In this document: positions 38,353-40,113 of the stretch, piece after piece
Position numbering within the stretch: the stretch's first letter is position 1
Layout of the letters: the number at the start of each line of letters is the position of its first letter
Assembly: GCF_030063355.1 (NCBI RefSeq)
Contig: NZ_JASISZ010000071.1
Span: forward strand, 1 to 40,113
From: Streptomyces sp. PH10-H1
GTDB taxonomy: Bacteria; Actinomycetota; Actinomycetes; Streptomycetales; Streptomycetaceae
Direction of reading: 5' to 3'
Length of the DNA stretch: 40,113 bases
The notes under the pieces: model-generated
Seen by the model: only the letters and a program-made list of their open reading frames with translations
Told to the model about the DNA's origin: nothing
Databases searched by the model: none
Program-made: the position numbers and the translations under genes

Positions 38353-39669
38353 ATGACAGGCAACCAAGCGGCCGAGTTCTTCCTGGCACTCGTCGTCATT
38401 CTGATCCTCGCCCGGCTGCTCGGCTGGGCGGCCCGTTCCATCGGCCAGCCGCCGGTGCTGGGGGAGATACTCACCGGAATCCTGATCGGCCCGACACTCT
38501 TCCACGGCGTGATCGCCCAGAACCTGCTGCCCACCGAGATCCGGCCGTACCTCAGCCCGCTGGCCAGTCTCGGGCTGGCGCTGTTCATGTTCGCCATCGG
38601 CAGCGAGCTCGAACACTCCGTGATGCGCGCTCAGGGGCGGATCGCCGGCAGCGTCGCGCTGTCCTCGGTATTGCTGCCCTTCGCGCTGGGCACGGCGCTC
38701 GCCGTGTACCTGGCCGGGAACCACCAGTCCGTGCACCGGGCCGGGTTCGTGATCTTCCTCGGCGCCGCGATGTCCGTCACCGCCTTTCCCGTGCTGGCCA
38801 GGATTCTCGCGGACCGCGGCCTGCTGCGTACCCGGATCGGCGGCGTCGCGCTGGCCTGCGCGGCGGTCGACGACCTGCTGGCCTGGTCGCTGCTGGCGGT
38901 CGCGGTGGCGGCGACCGGAGCGGGTCAGTGGCACATGCTGCTGGCCCCGGTCTATCTGGCGGCGATGTGGCTGCTGGTCCGCCCGGCACTTCGGCGGCTG
39001 CTGGTCATGACGGATCAGCCGCGGGCCGCCTGGGTACCGGCCGTACCCGTACCGGCCGTCGTCGTCACCGGACTGCTGCTGTCCTGCTGGGCGGCCGAGT
39101 GGCTGGGTCTCCACTTCATCTTCGGCGCCTTCCTGTTCGGCGCGGTAATGCCCCGTGGTCTCTCCCCGCAAGCCGCCGCCGTGCCCGACGGGCTCCGGCA
39201 GTTCGGCTCGTTCCTGCTGCTCCCGGTGTTCTTCGTCACCGCTGGTCTGAAGGTCGACCTCTCGCACCTGGATTCGCGGGACTGGGGCGAACTGGCCCTG
39301 ATCCTGCTGACCGCCATCGGCGGGAAGGCGGCCGGCGCGTACGGCGCGGCCCGGCTCCAGGGCTGGCGGAACCGCCAGGCGCTGGTGCTCGCCACCTTGA
39401 TGAACACCCGGGGGCTCACCGAACTGGTGATCCTCACGGTCGGGCTGCAAATGGGGGTGATCGACGCCGGGCTGTTCTCGCTCATGGTGGTGATGGCGCT
39501 GGTGACCACCTTCATGGCCGGCCCCCTGCTCAGCCTGCTGCTCCCCCCGGTCCCGAAGCCGACGGTCCCGAAGCCGGTCCTGGAGCCGCACCACCGGCCC
39601 GATGCGGATGCCGCCGTCGAAACGTCCGGCGTCGCAGCGGCCCCGGCGACCGTGGGCGAGTGGTGGTGA
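38353..39669 (+). CDS. CPA2-family cation:proton antiporter (KefB/NapA type)
   Basis: 438 residues, about 12 TM helices. LARLLGWAARSIGQPPVLGEILTGILIGP is the characteristic first block; FMFAIGSELEHSVM, FLGAAMSVTAFPVLARIL and ACAAVDDLLAWSLL (the ion-site Asp-Asp) follow, and the end contains NTRGLTELVILTVGL. No RCK/TrkA-N regulatory domain is present. Perfect GGAGGT seven bases before ATG 38353. Antiporters of this type recur in aromatic polyketide clusters and probably offset ion or proton disturbance caused by the product, or help export. It ends just before a long hairpin. Confidence 0.92.
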   Translation: MTGNQAAEFFLALVVILILARLLGWAARSIGQPPVLGEILTGILIGPTLFHGVIAQNLLPTEIRPYLSPLASLGLALFMFAIGSELEHSVMRAQGRIAGSVALSSVLLPFALGTALAVYLAGNHQSVHRAGFVIFLGAAMSVTAFPVLARILADRGLLRTRIGGVALACAAVDDLLAWSLLAVAVAATGAGQWHMLLAPVYLAAMWLLVRPALRRLLVMTDQPRAAWVPAVPVPAVVVTGLLLSCWAAEWLGLHFIFGAFLFGAVMPRGLSPQAAAVPDGLRQFGSFLLLPVFFVTAGLKVDLSHLDSRDWGELALILLTAIGGKAAGAYGAARLQGWRNRQALVLATLMNTRGLTELVILTVGLQMGVIDAGLFSLMVVMALVTTFMAGPLLSLLLPPVPKPTVPKPVLEPHHRPDADAAVETSGVAAAPATVGEWW

Positions 39670-39685
39670 CCGGCCGCCGAGAGGA

Positions 39686-39739
39686 GTGACAGTGGTCCGG
39701 GTCCCACCCCCTGAGGGGGGGGACCCGCACCACTGTCAC
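39686..39739. terminator. Long bidirectional terminator hairpin
   Basis: GTGACAGTGGT (39686-39696) pairs with 39729-39739; after one C/C mismatch, CGGGTCCC (39698-39705) pairs with 39720-39727, with a C-rich/G-rich loop that can pair further. Between the convergent antiporter and LLM-oxidoreductase genes. Confidence 0.88.
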
Positions 39740-39769
39740 TGTCACGCGACGCGGCTTACAACGTGGCGC

Positions 39770-40113
39770 TCATTGCCGCAGGGTCGCGTCCGCCAGCAGT
39801 TCCACCTGCTTGAGGTCCGCGGTGCAGGGCAGCAGGATCAGCTCGTCGCAGCCGGCCTCCTCGTACGCACCCACCGCCTCCCGCAGCTGCCCGGGGTCGA
39901 CGAGCACCCCGGTGGCGGCCCGTTCGGCCTTCACGTTCACGAAGGAGTAGTAGTCGCGCAGATAGCGGCCGGCCGTCGGGCCGGCGTCCGGGCCGAGGCA
40001 CGCGTAGACGAGCGAGACCATCCGCGGCCGGTCGGTACGGCCCGCCGCCGTCCACTCGTCCTTCGCCCGGCGGACCAGTTCGCCGTAGTCCGTGGCGGAG
40101 CTGCCGCCCGCGA
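39770..40113 (-). CDS. LLM-class (F420/FMN) oxidoreductase, C-terminal part (partial)
   Basis: The last 114 codons of a gene entering from the right edge: GGSSATDYGELVRRAKDEW, then MVSLVYACLGPDAG, YLRDYYSFVNVKAE and EEAGCDELILLPCTADLKQVELLADA at the C terminus. The EAGCDELILLPCT ending is typical of bacterial luciferase-like F420- or FMN-dependent oxidoreductases. The active-site and flavin-binding part lies outside the window. Possibly a further tailoring reductase of the cluster or a neighbouring gene; the strong terminator separates it from the antiporter. Confidence 0.75.
   Translation of the reverse strand, partial: AGGSSATDYGELVRRAKDEWTAAGRTDRPRMVSLVYACLGPDAGPTAGRYLRDYYSFVNVKAERAATGVLVDPGQLREAVGAYEEAGCDELILLPCTADLKQVELLADATLRQ

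Noticed and set aside
1..40113. CRISPR arrays, tRNA/rRNA genes, insertion sequences, attachment sites
   Set aside because: No regularly spaced repeats, tRNA-like cloverleaf, transposase motif or terminal inverted repeats were seen on either strand.

Overview
The window is very GC-rich, with Streptomyces-like codon use, many GTG starts, and GGAGG-type ribosome binding sites. It reads as one side of an actinomycete (most likely Streptomyces) gene cluster for a heavily oxidised, methylated and halogenated aromatic polyketide. No polyketide synthase, cyclase, regulator, tRNA, transposase or CRISPR array lies in the window, so the skeleton itself cannot be read here. The tailoring set (asparagine-synthetase-like amidotransferase, three class A flavin monooxygenases, two P450s plus ferredoxin, tryptophan-halogenase-type enzyme plus flavin reductase, three O-methyltransferases, ABM-type monooxygenase, CPA2 antiporter) resembles that of polycyclic xanthones such as xantholipin and lysolipin. 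The added N-N bond genes point to an N-amino lactam member such as albofungin/chloroalbofungin. That product assignment is inference.

Layout. 1-3962 (minus): SAM supply and recycling (MetH start, adenosine-kinase-like PfkB kinase, MetK), preceded in the same direction by a beta-hydroxyacid-dehydrogenase-like protein and an ABM monooxygenase. 4129-5346 (plus): flavin monooxygenase. 5448-5915 (minus): small secreted protein. 6186-13087 (minus): glycosyltransferase, P450, SDR, lysine/ornithine N-hydroxylase, flavin monooxygenase, SDR, closed by a 12-bp hairpin terminator. 13230-17638 (plus): TenA-like protein, amidotransferase, MFS exporter. 17744-19200 (minus): P450 with translationally coupled ferredoxin. 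19432-21499 (plus): two O-methyltransferases. 21559-24819: SDR, flavin reductase, halogenase. 25022-26383 (plus): glutamine-synthetase-like ligase. 26419-30913 (minus): five-gene operon with overlapping ends (cupin, MetRS-like protein, DAO-family oxidase, BBE-type flavin oxidase, small protein). 31030-33027: conserved hypothetical and a secreted beta-helix protein. 33161-39669: MMPL transporter, third paralogous methyltransferase, third flavin monooxygenase, CPA2 antiporter. The right edge holds the 3' end of an LLM-class oxidoreductase gene.

How the genes may work together. The N-hydroxylase plus the cupin and MetRS-like proteins match the known machinery that joins N6-hydroxylysine and glycine through an N-N bond; the neighbouring DAO-type oxidase would release a hydrazine synthon. 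The glutamine-synthetase-like ligase and the class II amidotransferase could carry that unit on glutamate and deliver it to a polyketide carboxylate, as glutamate carries hydrazine in fosfazinomycin/kinamycin biosynthesis. This would give an N-N bonded lactam. The flavoenzymes, P450s, halogenase and methyltransferases would then finish the aromatic core, fed by the SAM cycle genes. MFS, MMPL and CPA2 proteins would give export and tolerance.

Regulation. Eight intergenic regions contain pairs of CTCRAG-like heptamers whose starts are exactly 11 bp apart, the signature of SARP-family activator operators. A SARP gene is expected outside the window. Six good inverted-repeat terminators separate the units. 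No gene-free stretch exceeds 300 bases; the longest (5916-6185, 270 bases) holds the promoter side of the secreted gene and the terminator of the SDR unit.
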